64,000 nucleotides of DNA from Ferrimonas kyonanensis DSM 18153 (GTDB lineage Bacteria > Pseudomonadota > Gammaproteobacteria > Enterobacterales > Shewanellaceae): contig NZ_AUDJ01000011.1 of NCBI RefSeq assembly GCF_000425405.1, positions 1 to 64,000 on the forward strand. Reading direction: 5' to 3'. Numbering within the stretch: position 1 is the stretch's first letter; each line of letters begins with the position of its first letter. The position numbers were made by a program, and so were the translations under genes. This document shows positions 17,547 to 26,849 of this stretch, piece after piece. The notes under the pieces were generated by a model. That model saw nothing but the letters and a program-made list of their open reading frames with translations. It had not been told where the DNA came from and made no database searches.

Positions 17547-18479
17547 TCACCACTGCAGGGCATCGAAGTCCGTCGATGGCGGCAGCAATGGCCGCCATAC
17601 CCCGGGGTAATGCTCATCCTCAGTGGCGAAGCTCATGACGCTGCCGGCCACCCCCGCAGCCGGCCCGGAGAGTGCCTCCACCTTAAAGCCGTCGATAATC
17701 CAGCCCATGCCCCGCTTCTGAACTGGTCGCAACAGTGGTCCGGCCGGGGCCGAATTCAACTGTGCCACCGAGTAGATCAGCGATCGAAATGGACCGGCGT
17801 CGCCGCCGTCATCGGTGGCCGAAGCCCACAGAGTACCGTCAGCATCCAGATACAGATCGGAGATCGCCCGGCGTCCCGGGCGCTGCGGCCCCGGAGCCGT
17901 CACCCGCATCAATGGCGCATCCAGCCAGTTCAGGCGGCCACTCTGAGGCTCAAACTCCCCCAGACGCACTACCCCTTCGGGGTAGTGGCGGCTGCCGCCA
18001 CGCTCGGCAATGATCACCTTAAAGCCGCGATCCGATGCCAGACACACCATGCCTTCAACATTATCCCCCTCGATCCCGGGCTTACTGTCCACCCGTCTGG
18101 GCAACGGGTACACCGCCATCACCCGGGCCCGATCCCCCTCAAGGTGTACGTGGAAGACTCGGCCAAACCGTCCCTGCCAGGTACCGGACTCCGCCAGTAA
18201 AAACTCGCCATCCCGTCCCGGCAGGGCGCACAGCGACTCCAGGTCACTGGCCTGGCCATCGGGACTGTGCCAGTCATCGATACGCACCGGCCGATACTCG
18301 TAACCGGACGAGGGGGTCAACCGCACAATCCCCAGCCGCTCCCCCGCCGCATCACTTTTGCGGTCCAGCACCACCACAAAGGCGCGGCCATCCAACGGCG
18401 CCATGCCGCTGAATCCCGGCACCGACGCCCACACCGGCTGTGACAAGCATGCCACAGCCACCATCCACCAACGCCACAT
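17547..18479 (-). CDS. exported beta-propeller-like protein (phytase-like esterase domain)
   Basis: The 310-residue product starts at ATG 18479 and has a signal peptide (MWRWWMVAVACLSQPVWA). The mature part reads as a six-bladed propeller: VPGFSGMAPLDGRAFVVVLD, DLESLCALPGRDGEFLLAES, IEGDNVEGMVCLASDRG, ISDLYLDADGTLWASATDDG and FKVEALSGPAAG. These resemble the family called esterase-like activity of phytase. No catalytic assignment is possible from sequence alone; substrate unknown. The gene is separated by 30 bases from the downstream YfeY-like gene and may be cotranscribed with it. Confidence 0.65.
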   Translation of the reverse strand: MWRWWMVAVACLSQPVWASVPGFSGMAPLDGRAFVVVLDRKSDAAGERLGIVRLTPSSGYEYRPVRIDDWHSPDGQASDLESLCALPGRDGEFLLAESGTWQGRFGRVFHVHLEGDRARVMAVYPLPRRVDSKPGIEGDNVEGMVCLASDRGFKVIIAERGGSRHYPEGVVRLGEFEPQSGRLNWLDAPLMRVTAPGPQRPGRRAISDLYLDADGTLWASATDDGGDAGPFRSLIYSVAQLNSAPAGPLLRPVQKRGMGWIIDGFKVEALSGPAAGVAGSVMSFATEDEHYPGVWRPLLPPSTDFDALQW

Positions 18480-18509
18480 AGAGAGTTTCCGATTTACTGA
18501 CAACAAAGT

Positions 18510-18529
18510 GCCCGGACCTCAGTCCGGGC
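18510..18529 (-). terminator. terminator of cation transporter gene
   Basis: gcccggac and gtccgggc pair over the loop ctca just downstream of the cation diffusion facilitator gene; only a weak T run follows (ctttgttg). Confidence 0.65.
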
Positions 18530-18549
18530 CAGTTAGAGACAGGGGACCA

Positions 18550-19440
18550 TCATATCCATTCCGGGTCATGGGTAAAGCTGACATTCACCCAATAGCCGGG
18601 CTGAATCTTCGACGCCACGTCAGCGACGCGATAACGGACTTCGTCCATCTGCCTCACCGTCATCGTTCGATGAGCCATCAACAGATTCAGCTCCACGGTC
18701 ACGTTCCGGCCGACACTGACGGTACGCAGTTTAAACTGGGCGTCCAACTCGGCGGCAATGGCTTCAGCCTCCCGCCGCAGCGGCGCCAACTGCTTATCGC
18801 CCACCCGAAACTGCAACACCTCTTTGAACGCCGACACCAGGCTTTTCAATGGCAGCAGAATAAACAGGCTCGAGGCCACTACCAGCATCAGTGGATCCGC
18901 GTAGGGCACCAACCAACTGTACGCGCTTCCCTGCAGTAGAAAAGCCACCGAAAACCCCACCAGGACACCGATACTGAGCAATGAATCTCCCAGCCATTGG
19001 TTGCGCTCTGCCTGCAGCAATCCGGATGAAAGGCGCCGATTGCGTCGCTCGATCACCAGGGTTACGACCACGCAGCCCACCGAACTTATCAAGGCATACA
19101 GCATCGCCGAAGAGGGGGACACATCGCGGCCACCGGCCATCAGATCGGCCAGGGCTTCAAAGGCTGAAAAGGCACACATGCCAATGAGAGTCAGTGACTT
19201 GAACACCACCAACAGGGGTTCAAAATGGGCTTTACCAAAGGGAAATCGTTCGTCTTCATCCGCCTGCTGTATCTGCTGTAATACCAGCAGAGACAACAGG
19301 CTCAGGCCCATGCTGATGAGCGAGTAGACTCCATCGAAGAGGATCATTGCGGATGAGGTTAGGAGCCCCCACCCGACCCCGAACAGGGCAAAAGCAAAGG
19401 TCACTGCTACCGATAATTGAAGGAGTCTCTGTTCATTCAT
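18550..19440 (-). CDS. cation diffusion facilitator family transporter
   Basis: This 296-residue inner-membrane protein belongs to the CDF family, which exports divalent metal ions such as Zn2+, Fe2+ or Mn2+ in exchange for protons. Six hydrophobic segments occupy residues about 8-200, with FGKAHFEPLLVVF as the family landmark after segment 2 and a cytoplasmic domain from about 205 to the end. The metal-site positions differ from FieF: segment 2 reads ILFDGVYSLISM and segment 5 WLGDSLLSIG, so the usual second acid of DxxxD is replaced by serine in both. The ion is therefore uncertain. Start ATG 19440. The gene has its own terminator and is not linked to a metal regulator here. Confidence 0.85.
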   Translation of the reverse strand: MNEQRLLQLSVAVTFAFALFGVGWGLLTSSAMILFDGVYSLISMGLSLLSLLVLQQIQQADEDERFPFGKAHFEPLLVVFKSLTLIGMCAFSAFEALADLMAGGRDVSPSSAMLYALISSVGCVVVTLVIERRNRRLSSGLLQAERNQWLGDSLLSIGVLVGFSVAFLLQGSAYSWLVPYADPLMLVVASSLFILLPLKSLVSAFKEVLQFRVGDKQLAPLRREAEAIAAELDAQFKLRTVSVGRNVTVELNLLMAHRTMTVRQMDEVRYRVADVASKIQPGYWVNVSFTHDPEWI

Positions 19441-19630
19441 AAAACCTGCTTAGTTGAGGGTGTTATCCATTCGTAGCAGGAGTCGGGGTTAGCCCGAAGC
19501 CCACTCGCACATGAGTTAAGTTCATGTAACTATTAAATTTTACCACAATTTACGAACAAAAACTGACCCTGGAGATCGGCGCCAACCGTTATGCTGCAAT
19601 AACCCGCCGCCGTTCCACTGCCCCAACCAC

Positions 19631-19654
19631 AAAAAAGCCGCGCAAAGGCGCGGC
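19631..19654 (-). terminator. terminator of RRM protein gene
   Basis: gccgcgc and gcgcggc pair over aaag; the minus-strand stem is followed by six T. It is a strong intrinsic terminator. Confidence 0.9.
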
Positions 19655-19676
19655 TGCATGACACGTCATAACGACC

Positions 19677-19913
19677 TTAATCGGCCTGACGAATCTTAAT
19701 CGGTTTACGCTCGATCAGTTTGCCATTGAGGGTAAACATCGCCTTGCGGGCCTTGTCGTAGCTCGGCATATCAACAAAACCAAAGCCCTTGGACTCGCCG
19801 CTGTGCTCATCCATGACCAGCGTACAGTCGCTGACATCACCAAAACGCTCAAACAAGGCTTTCAGCTCAGCCTCGGTCAGGGTGCGGGCAAGATTTCGTA
19901 CCAAAAGTTTCAT
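19677..19913 (-). CDS. small RRM RNA-binding protein
   Basis: The 78-residue protein is a single RNA recognition motif. RNP-2 is KLLVRNLA at the N-terminus and RNP-1 is KGFGFVDM near residue 43, with the expected beta-alpha-beta spacing (LTEAELKALFERFGDVSDC, then YDKARKAMFTLNGKLI). Proteins of this type in gammaproteobacteria and cyanobacteria bind single-stranded RNA and are often cold-induced; which RNAs this one binds is unknown. It is monocistronic, with a strong terminator directly after the stop codon. Confidence 0.92.
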   Translation of the reverse strand: MKLLVRNLARTLTEAELKALFERFGDVSDCTLVMDEHSGESKGFGFVDMPSYDKARKAMFTLNGKLIERKPIKIRQAD

Positions 19914-20003
19914 AGTAGGCCGTCGTTATACAAGAAGGGAAAACACAATAAGCCGGCCATTATCCCAGATGCCCCAGCCCAAACCAAGCACTGCGTTTGT
20001 TGA

Positions 20004-20348
20004 TCACGGTGCCTGCTGAGCCACCTGCATCTTAAGCCAGTGCCTCTGCTGGCAGCGATTGTAAAACTGTTTGCCCAGTGGCCGAATCGCCAACCCCGCA
20101 GTTTCGGTGACCCGATAACTGATCCAGCACTCCGGACAAGAGTCCATTGCCGCCTCCGATTCCGGAATCAGGTCCTGCTCTTCGAGGTGCACCAGCTCGA
20201 CACCGTTGTCAAACCAGTAGCGGTACTCGGTTTCGCACACCTGCAAATCCTGCTCCTGATGCCAGCGCTGCTGTTGCTGCTGCCTGACCAACTTCACTAC
20301 GGAAGGGCACTGACCAATGGCCAGGATGTAACTGCTTAATTGCTCCAT
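20004..20348 (-). CDS. hypothetical protein, possibly metal-binding
   Basis: The 114-residue product starts at ATG 20348 (gggag seven bases before). It has no signal peptide or membrane segment. It contains a glutamine run (RQQQQQRW), several aromatic residues, and cysteines in MDSCPECWISYRV, a CPxC pair that could bind metal. I do not recognise the family. It stands between the RRM gene and the valine/isoleucine operon and is separated from both. Confidence 0.6.
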   Translation of the reverse strand: MEQLSSYILAIGQCPSVVKLVRQQQQQRWHQEQDLQVCETEYRYWFDNGVELVHLEEQDLIPESEAAMDSCPECWISYRVTETAGLAIRPLGKQFYNRCQQRHWLKMQVAQQAP

Positions 20349-20465
20349 CGACACTCCCATGGACACTGAGTTTCCGCTCGAGCGGGAACGGTACGGCGCC
20401 TCAGTGTAGGGCCACTGAGGCCAAATACAACCCACAACCAGTAGGGTTAAGTCATTGACTCAAAA

Positions 20466-20494
20466 TAAAAACGCCACGAGTTACCCCGTGGCGT
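20466..20494 (-). terminator. terminator of the valine/isoleucine degradation operon
   Basis: acgccacg (20471-20478) pairs with cgtggcgt (20487-20494); on the minus strand five T follow. It lies 25 bases after the last gene of the operon. Confidence 0.85.
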
Positions 20495-20518
20495 CATTCT
20501 GGATCCACCCAAGCTGAA

Positions 20519-21280
20519 CTAGAGGCGGATGCCGCCGTCGACCTCGATGCAGCGACCGGAGAAGTAGTCATTGGCAATGATGAATTCGATGGCCTGAGCA
20601 ATCTCATCCGGCTGCCCCAGACGCCCCACCGGCACCGCCTGCTCCAACCGGGCCAGCGCCTCGGGCTTCATGGCATCGGTCATCTCGGTTTTGATCACTC
20701 CCGGTGCCACCACTCCGGTGCGAATGCCGTAGCGAGCCAGCTCCCGAGCCCAGCCTACGGCCATGGTGGCCACCGCCGCTTTCGAGGCGGAGTAGTTGGT
20801 CTGGCCGATATTACCGGCTTTGGCCAGCGATGAGATGTTGATGATCACCCCCCGACTGCCGGTTTCCACCATCACCGCGGCGGCTTCCCGACCGCACAGG
20901 AAGGTACCGGTGAGGTTGACGTCAATCACCTTCTGAAACTGTGCCAGGCTCATCTTGGCGCTGACGATCCCCTCTTTGGCTTTCAGCAACATGCCGTCCG
21001 CCAGCACGCCGGCATTGTTGACCAGCACATCCAGCGCCGCATGATCGCGCTTGATGGCGGCAAACACCGCTTCCACTTCCGCTTCATCGGTAATGTTGAC
21101 CTGATAGCCACTGGCATCAATGCCCTCGGACGCCAGCGCCTGGCAGGCCTGGTCCAGAGTCTCGGCCTGAATGTCCAGCAGCGCCAGACGGGCGCCCTGA
21201 CGGCCAAGGCGCTGTGCCATGGCCAACCCCAGTCCTCGGGCTCCGCCGGTAATGGCCACCACCTTGTTGTTGAGTTCCAT
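20519..21280 (-). CDS. short-chain dehydrogenase, probable 2-methyl-3-hydroxybutyryl-CoA dehydrogenase
   Basis: The 253-residue enzyme is a classical SDR: cofactor motif TGGARGLG at residues 11-18, NNAGVL, serine in INISSLAKAG and the catalytic YSASK. It is FabG-like, but its place as last gene of a valine/isoleucine operon, next to mmsB, suggests that it oxidises 2-methyl-3-hydroxybutyryl-CoA to 2-methylacetoacetyl-CoA in isoleucine degradation. In Shewanella the gene in this position is called ivdG, as I recall. The start ATG 21280 lies two bases after the stop codon of mmsB, so the genes are translationally linked. A role in fatty-acid synthesis is less likely from context. Confidence 0.85.
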   Translation of the reverse strand: MELNNKVVAITGGARGLGLAMAQRLGRQGARLALLDIQAETLDQACQALASEGIDASGYQVNITDEAEVEAVFAAIKRDHAALDVLVNNAGVLADGMLLKAKEGIVSAKMSLAQFQKVIDVNLTGTFLCGREAAAVMVETGSRGVIINISSLAKAGNIGQTNYSASKAAVATMAVGWARELARYGIRTGVVAPGVIKTEMTDAMKPEALARLEQAVPVGRLGQPDEIAQAIEFIIANDYFSGRCIEVDGGIRL

Positions 21281-21282
21281 CT

Positions 21283-22185
21283 CTACCCCTTGTTCGTGTT
21301 CTGCTGTTCAAATTGCTCAAAAATGCTGGAAAAATCCCGCCGACCATTGCCTTTGGCCGCATGCAGACGGAACAGGCTGGTGGCCAGCGATCCCATCGGC
21401 GTCGCGCTGCCGCTGTCGGTGGCGGTGTGGGCCGCCAGCCCCAGATCCTTGCACATCAGGTCCACCATAAACCCACCCTGATAGCCGTTGCTGGAGGGCA
21501 CACTGTCCATCACGCCCGGGCAGGGGTTGTATTTCTCCAGGGTCCAGTTGCCGCCGGAGCTGACCTTGATGATCTGCGACAACACCTTGGGATCCAGGCC
21601 ATTTTGAATCCCCAGTTGCAGCGCTTCCGAGGTACCGGCCATCAGCACCGCCAGCAGCATGTTGTTGCAGATCTTGGCCACCTGACCGGCACCGGCGGCG
21701 CCGGCATGAAAGATGTTGGCGCCCATGGAGGCCAGAATCGGCTGCGCCTGAGCAAAACCATCATCACTGCCGCCGCAGATAAAGGTCAGGGTGCCGGCGG
21801 CCGCGCCGGCGGTGCCTCCGGATACCGGGGCATCGACAAACTTCAGCCCCTTATTCTGGGCCGCCTGCGCCACCACTCGGGCACTTTCGGCATCGATGGT
21901 GGAGCTGTCGATCAACAAGGTGCCCTGCGCCACGGTCTCTACCAGGCCCGACTCTCCGAGATACAGGCCGCGAACGTGCTGGCCCGCCGGCAGCATGGTG
22001 ATCACCACCTCGGCACCGGCGGCGGCGCCACAGCTGGAGGGACAGGGAATCGCTCCCTGCTCGGCAATGGCGTGTACGGCGTCGTGATTAAGGTCAAACA
22101 CCCGCACGGTGTGGCCGGCCTTGACCAGGTTCAGGGCCATGGGCCCCCCCATGTTACCCAGGCCGATAAAAGCGATGGTCGCCAT
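21283..22185 (-). CDS. mmsB: 3-hydroxyisobutyrate dehydrogenase
   Basis: MmsB oxidises 3-hydroxyisobutyrate to methylmalonate semialdehyde with NAD+ in valine degradation. The 300-residue protein begins with the Rossmann motif IAFIGLGNMGGPMALNLVKAG, has the substrate-binding DAPVSGGTAGAAAGTLTF near residue 118, and the catalytic lysine in VAKICNNMLLA near residue 170. Length and motif order are those of the family. It lies two bases downstream of the 3-hydroxyisobutyryl-CoA hydrolase gene, which supplies its substrate, and immediately upstream of the SDR gene. Confidence 0.94.
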   Translation of the reverse strand: MATIAFIGLGNMGGPMALNLVKAGHTVRVFDLNHDAVHAIAEQGAIPCPSSCGAAAGAEVVITMLPAGQHVRGLYLGESGLVETVAQGTLLIDSSTIDAESARVVAQAAQNKGLKFVDAPVSGGTAGAAAGTLTFICGGSDDGFAQAQPILASMGANIFHAGAAGAGQVAKICNNMLLAVLMAGTSEALQLGIQNGLDPKVLSQIIKVSSGGNWTLEKYNPCPGVMDSVPSSNGYQGGFMVDLMCKDLGLAAHTATDSGSATPMGSLATSLFRLHAAKGNGRRDFSSIFEQFEQQNTNKG

Positions 22186-22187
22186 AA

Positions 22188-23303
22188 CTACTCCTTGTTC
22201 CAGTTCTGTAATGGGTGATCACGCCAGGGTGGGGTCACCATGGCGTCGATGTGGGCCGCCGGCACCTCGTCGACCGAGGCAAAACGCCACTTTGGCTGGC
22301 GATCCTTGTCGATCAACAGGGCTCGAACCCCCTCGACAAAATCCCCCAGCTCGGCGCAGCGTACGGCCATCACCAGCTCTTTTTCAAACACCTGCTCCAG
22401 GCTCAAGTTCTGCCCCTGCTGCAGCTGGTGCCACAGCAGATGCATGGTGATGGGGCTGCCCATCGCCAGGGTGGCCGCAGCCCGGGACAGCCACTTCTGG
22501 TCACTGTCCAGCCGACTCATACGGGTCACCACTTCGGCCACCTCGTCACCGGCCATCAGGGCATCAATATCGGCCTGATTGGCCTGCAGTACACTGTCCG
22601 GTAACTGCGGCAAATCCTCGTCCTGGTACCGCTGCAGCAGCCCGTCCAGAACCTGATGGGCTTCGGCGCCAGACCAATCCAGCTGGCACAGATCGCTCAG
22701 CAGCCGCCCACGGCGTTGGCTGGCCACCCCGTAATCCGCCAACCCCACATAACGGGCATCGGCGCCATTCATCTGATAGCCGCTCAGGCCGAGGAAGCGT
22801 CCACACTGTCCCGGCATGCGATTCAAAAACCAGGTGCCACCCACATCGGGAAACAAACCGATGCTGATCTCGGGCATGGCGATACGGGAGGTTTCGGTGA
22901 CCACCCGGTGACTGGCGCCCGCCATCAACCCCAGGCCGCCGCCCATGACGATGCCACTGCCCCAGAGCACGATGGGCTTAGGATAGACATGGATCAGATG
23001 GTCGAGTCGGTACTCGGCGGTAAAAAATTGCTCGACCTCCTCGACCCGCTCGCCGGGGTGAGCCACACAGGCGTCGTACATGGCCCGAATGTCACCGCCG
23101 GCACAAAACGCCTTATCGCCGGCCCCGTCGAGCAGCACACATTGAATGTCATCCCGACTCTGCCAGGCCAGCAACTGCCGGTACAGACGTTCAACCATGG
23201 GCAGAGACAGGGCGTTGAGTGAGCGCTCACTATTGAGGGTCAGCTGACCGATACGGGCACCATCGCGGCCCTGATGTTCTTGAACATGAACCAACTCAGT
23301 CAT
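22188..23303 (-). CDS. 3-hydroxyisobutyryl-CoA hydrolase
   Basis: The 371-residue protein belongs to the crotonase superfamily, subgroup HIBCH, which releases 3-hydroxyisobutyrate from its CoA ester in valine degradation. Features are LDGAGDKAFCAGGDIRAMYD near residue 60, the oxyanion segment GSGIVMGGGLGLMAGASHRV near 120, and MPEISIGLFPDVGGTWFL, all characteristic of the hydrolase rather than hydratases, as is the length above 350. ATG at 23303 overlaps the stop codon of the upstream hydratase gene (TGATG), and ggaag lies eight bases before it. The order in the operon follows the order of reactions. Confidence 0.9.
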   Translation of the reverse strand: MTELVHVQEHQGRDGARIGQLTLNSERSLNALSLPMVERLYRQLLAWQSRDDIQCVLLDGAGDKAFCAGGDIRAMYDACVAHPGERVEEVEQFFTAEYRLDHLIHVYPKPIVLWGSGIVMGGGLGLMAGASHRVVTETSRIAMPEISIGLFPDVGGTWFLNRMPGQCGRFLGLSGYQMNGADARYVGLADYGVASQRRGRLLSDLCQLDWSGAEAHQVLDGLLQRYQDEDLPQLPDSVLQANQADIDALMAGDEVAEVVTRMSRLDSDQKWLSRAAATLAMGSPITMHLLWHQLQQGQNLSLEQVFEKELVMAVRCAELGDFVEGVRALLIDKDRQPKWRFASVDEVPAAHIDAMVTPPWRDHPLQNWNKE

Positions 23304-24076
23304 CAGCGATTCTTCCATTGTGGGGCGCGCTTCTCCAGGAAGGCGTTGACGCCCTCTCCCTGATCTTCGCTATCGAACAGATCCAGGAATCGCTCCCGTT
23401 CATTCACCAGCGCCTGCTGACGAGGCATGCTGCGGCCCGCCTGAACCAGGGTTTTGCAGGCCGCCACGGCGACCGGACTCTGCCTGGCCACCTTTTGCGC
23501 CAGGGTCAGGGTCGCCTCCAGGGCGCCGCCGCGATCCACCACCTGTTCAACCAGACCGATGGCCAGGGCGTGATCCGCCTTGAGACGCTCACCACACAAG
23601 ATCATCCGCTTGGCCCAGCCCTCGCCCACCAGCGCAGTCAGGTTCTGGGTGCCTCCGGCACAAGGCAACAGCCCCACGGTGGCTTCCGGCAACGCCAGTT
23701 GCGCCTGAGATTCCGCCACCCGCAGATCGCAGGCCAATGCCACCTCCAGGCCACCGCCCATGGCATAGCCATTGATGGCGGCGATAGACACGCCTCGAAA
23801 CGCCGACAGCGCTTCAAAGGCTCGGCCAAAGGCGCGGGCCATATTGGCCGCCACCGCCTTGTCACCGTCGGCAAACAGTTTCAAATCGGCGCCGGCGGAG
23901 AAGAACTTGTCGCCCTCTCCGGTCAAAACCAAGGCGTACACCGAGGAATCTGCATTCAATTCCGCCACCAATTGCTCCAGCTCGCCCAGGCTTTGCAGCG
24001 TCCAGGTGTTGGCCGGCGGGTTGTTGATGGTCACCAGGGCGATGTGGTCCCGACGCTCAAGTGTCAAAAATTCCAT
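23303..24076 (-). CDS. enoyl-CoA hydratase
   Basis: The 257-residue crotonase-family enzyme should hydrate methacrylyl-CoA and tiglyl-CoA in valine and isoleucine degradation. The oxyanion-hole segments are DKFFSAGADLKLFADGD near residue 60 and INGYAMGGGLEVALACDLRV near 105, and LPEATVGLLPCAGGTQNL places the second catalytic glutamate region. Both operon neighbours act directly before and after it (acyl-CoA dehydrogenase and HIBYL-CoA hydrolase). Start ATG 24076 lies 12 bases after the stop of the dehydrogenase. Confidence 0.9.
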   Translation of the reverse strand: MEFLTLERRDHIALVTINNPPANTWTLQSLGELEQLVAELNADSSVYALVLTGEGDKFFSAGADLKLFADGDKAVAANMARAFGRAFEALSAFRGVSIAAINGYAMGGGLEVALACDLRVAESQAQLALPEATVGLLPCAGGTQNLTALVGEGWAKRMILCGERLKADHALAIGLVEQVVDRGGALEATLTLAQKVARQSPVAVAACKTLVQAGRSMPRQQALVNERERFLDLFDSEDQGEGVNAFLEKRAPQWKNR

Positions 24077-24088
24077 TTACTCTCTCCG

Positions 24089-25246
24089 TTACACGATGGC
24101 GCTGGCGTTGTCGTCCAGCAGGCGCCGGGCGATGATCAACCGCATGATCTCGTTGGTGCCTTCCAGAATCTGATGGACCCGCACATCACGAACGTGGCGC
24201 TCCAGCGGGTACTCCTGAATGTAGCCGTAGCCGCCATGGATCTGCAGCGCCTCGTTACACACCATGAAACCAACGTCGGTGGCGAAGCGCTTGGCCATGG
24301 CGCAATAGGCCGTTGCCTCGGGGTCGCCGTTGTCCAGCTTGAACGCCGCCAGACGCACCAACTGCCGTGCCGCCACCAGTTCGGTGGCCATGTCCGCCAG
24401 CTTAAATTGCAGCCCCTGAAACGCCGCCAGCGGCTTGCCGAACTGCTTACGCTCGGCCATGTACTGCTGCGCCCGCTCCAGTGCCGCCTGGGCAGTACCC
24501 AGTGAGCAGGCGGCGATGTTGATGCGACCGCCATCGAGCCCCTTCATGGCGAAGGTGAACCCCTGGCCTTCGTCACCCAACAGGTTAGCCACCGGCACCC
24601 GCACGTTATCGAAGGTCACCAGCCGGGTCGGCTGAGCGTTCCAGCCCATCTTCTCTTCGGCCTTGCCGTAGATAATGCCGTCCAGATCCGCAGGCACCGC
24701 GATGGCACTGATCCCCTTGGGGCCGTCGCCGCCGGTGCGACACATCACCACCAACAGTTCGGTGGCTCCGGCACCGGAGATGAACATCTTGGCGCCATTA
24801 AGTACGTAATGGTCGCCGTCCCGCTCCGCCTTGGTGGTGAGGCTGGCAGCGTCGCTGCCACTGCCCGGCTCGGTCAGGCAGTAGGAGGCCAGTTTCTGCC
24901 CGGTAGTCAGCGCCTCGCACCACTGGGTTTTGAACGCCTCGGTGCCCCAGGTTGCCACCATCCAGGTGGCCATATTGTGGATGGTCATCATGGCGGTGGT
25001 GGCGGTGCAGCCCTTGGACAGCGCTTCGAAAATCAACGCACTGTCGAGTCTGGACAACCCCATGCCACCGGCCTCTTCCGGCGAATACAGGCTACAGAAG
25101 CCCAGCTCACCGGCCTGTTGAATTACCGCTTTGGGAAAGTGGTGGTCCTTGTCCCACTGACCGGCATTGGGCGCCAGTTCCGCCTCGGCAAACTGCTCCG
25201 CCACCTCGATGAAGGCCTGCTGATCCTGAGTCAGATTAAAATCCAT
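24089..25246 (-). CDS. acyl-CoA dehydrogenase, probably isobutyryl-/2-methylbutyryl-CoA
   Basis: The 385-residue flavoprotein oxidises branched short-chain acyl-CoA to the enoyl-CoA and passes electrons to ETF. FAD and substrate segments are CLTEPGSGSDAASL near 133, MFISGAGATELLVV and GRINIAACSLGTAQAALERA near 245. The catalytic glutamate is in the usual position, HQILEGTNEIMRLI near 365. This differs from LiuA in the same window, where the glutamate sits in LDYERVVL. The context with mmsA and mmsB points to isobutyryl-CoA and 2-methylbutyryl-CoA. ATG at 25246; ten bases separate it from mmsA. Confidence 0.9.
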   Translation of the reverse strand: MDFNLTQDQQAFIEVAEQFAEAELAPNAGQWDKDHHFPKAVIQQAGELGFCSLYSPEEAGGMGLSRLDSALIFEALSKGCTATTAMMTIHNMATWMVATWGTEAFKTQWCEALTTGQKLASYCLTEPGSGSDAASLTTKAERDGDHYVLNGAKMFISGAGATELLVVMCRTGGDGPKGISAIAVPADLDGIIYGKAEEKMGWNAQPTRLVTFDNVRVPVANLLGDEGQGFTFAMKGLDGGRINIAACSLGTAQAALERAQQYMAERKQFGKPLAAFQGLQFKLADMATELVAARQLVRLAAFKLDNGDPEATAYCAMAKRFATDVGFMVCNEALQIHGGYGYIQEYPLERHVRDVRVHQILEGTNEIMRLIIARRLLDDNASAIV

Positions 25247-25256
25247 AATTGCCTCC

Positions 25257-26750
25257 TTATTTCAGGGCGATGGTCAGGTTCTGACCTTCGACAATGCCGG
25301 ACTCGGGCCAACGGGCGGTGACGGTCTTGGTTTCGGTGTAGAAGCGCACCGCCTGCTTGCCGTAAGCATGCAGGTCACCATAGAAGCTGTTTTTCCAGCC
25401 GGTAAAGGAGAAAAACGGCAGCGGTACCGGAATCGGCACATTGATGCCGACCTGGCCCACTTCAATCTCGTGCTGGTACTTACGGGCAGCGGCGCCGGAG
25501 TTGGTAAAGATGGAGGTGCCGTTACCAAAGGGGTTGTTGTTGACCAGTTCGATGGCCTCGGCCAGGGTATCGACGTTGCTGGTGCACAGCACCGGCCCGA
25601 AGATCTCCTCGTTGTAGATGCGCATCTGTGGCGTCACGTCGCTGAACAGCGTTGGCCCCACCCAGTTGCCGGACTCGTGACCGGGCACGGTAAACTCGGA
25701 GCCATCCAGCAGACAGGTGGCCCCCTCCTCCTTGCCGGACTGAATCAGTTCCAATACCCGCGCCTTGGCACCTGGGTTGATCAGCGGCCCGTAGCCTGCC
25801 TCCTCGTCGTCCCACAAGCCGGGGCGAACCTTGGCCAGCGCCTGTTGCAGTTCAGGGATCCACTGCTTGGACTCGCCGACAAATACCGCCACCGAAATCG
25901 CCATACAGCGTTGACCGGCGGCGCCCACGGAGGACCCCACCAACTGATTGATGACGGTATCCTTATCGGCGTCGGGCATCACCACCATGTGGTTCTTGGC
26001 ACCGGCAAACGCCTGGACTCGTTTCAGGTTGGCGGTACCGGTTTTGTAGATGTATTGCCCCACGGGCACCGAACCGACGAAGGAGATGGTCTTGATGTCC
26101 GGGTGGGTCAGAATCTGATCCACCACCTCTTTGGCCCCATGGACCACATTCAGCAGCCCCTTGGGCGCCCCGGCCTGCTCAAACAACTCTGCCAGCAGCA
26201 TCGGCGTCATCGGGTCCTGTTCAGAGGGCTTGAGGACAAAGCCGTTGCCGCAAGCGATGGCCATCGGGAACATCCACAGCGGAATCATGGCCGGGAAGTT
26301 AAACGGCGTGATACCGGCACAGACACCCAGCGGCTGAATGTAGCTGTAGGTATCGATGCCTCGAGCCACGTTTTCCACCGTTTCCCCCATCATCATGCTG
26401 GCGATGTTGGCCGCCTGCTCCACCACCTCGATGCCACGCCAGACGTCCCCCTTGGCATCGGCAAACGTCTTACCGGTCTCTTTGGCCAACACGGTGGCGA
26501 TGCGGTCGTGGTTCTCTTTTAACAGGTGCTGATAGCGCAGCATTAAGCGGGCCCGCTCCGAGACTGGCGTTTCCCGCCACTGCAGCTGGGCGGCCTTGGC
26601 GCTGGCCACCGCCTGGTTGACCTCCGCTTCGGTGGCACAGTTAAGTTGGGCGATGGTTCCGTTATCGGCGGGGTTGGTGATCTCGATGATGCGGTCGCCG
26701 CTGCCATTCAGGCATTCGCCGCCAATTAAGTGCTGTACTTGTGTGGTCAT
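25257..26750 (-). CDS. mmsA: CoA-acylating methylmalonate-semialdehyde dehydrogenase
   Basis: MmsA converts methylmalonate semialdehyde, CoA and NAD+ to propionyl-CoA and CO2, the last step of valine degradation. The 497-residue aldehyde dehydrogenase has [17 protein letters not shown] near 146, the glycine motif [13 protein letters not shown] near 226, and the catalytic cysteine in [11 protein letters not shown] near 284. The family-typical end [20 protein letters not shown] is present. Length is normal. ATG 26750 follows a 99-base gap from the thiolase gene, the largest in the operon. Confidence 0.95.
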   Translation of the reverse strand: MTTQVQHLIGGECLNGSGDRIIEITNPADNGTIAQLNCATEAEVNQAVASAKAAQLQWRETPVSERARLMLRYQHLLKENHDRIATVLAKETGKTFADAKGDVWRGIEVVEQAANIASMMMGETVENVARGIDTYSYIQPLGVCAGITPFNFPAMIPLWMFPMAIACGNGFVLKPSEQDPMTPMLLAELFEQAGAPKGLLNVVHGAKEVVDQILTHPDIKTISFVGSVPVGQYIYKTGTANLKRVQAFAGAKNHMVVMPDADKDTVINQLVGSSVGAAGQRCMAISVAVFVGESKQWIPELQQALAKVRPGLWDDEEAGYGPLINPGAKARVLELIQSGKEEGATCLLDGSEFTVPGHESGNWVGPTLFSDVTPQMRIYNEEIFGPVLCTSNVDTLAEAIELVNNNPFGNGTSIFTNSGAAARKYQHEIEVGQVGINVPIPVPLPFFSFTGWKNSFYGDLHAYGKQAVRFYTETKTVTARWPESGIVEGQNLTIALK

Positions 26751-26849
26751 TGTTGCTTCTCCCGTTAGCTATGTCGCCACCTGCCGCCTGTGCCTTAACG
26801 GCGTTCTTATCAGCAGGTGACCAATCCTTGGTTGTAAGAGGTGCCGTTG

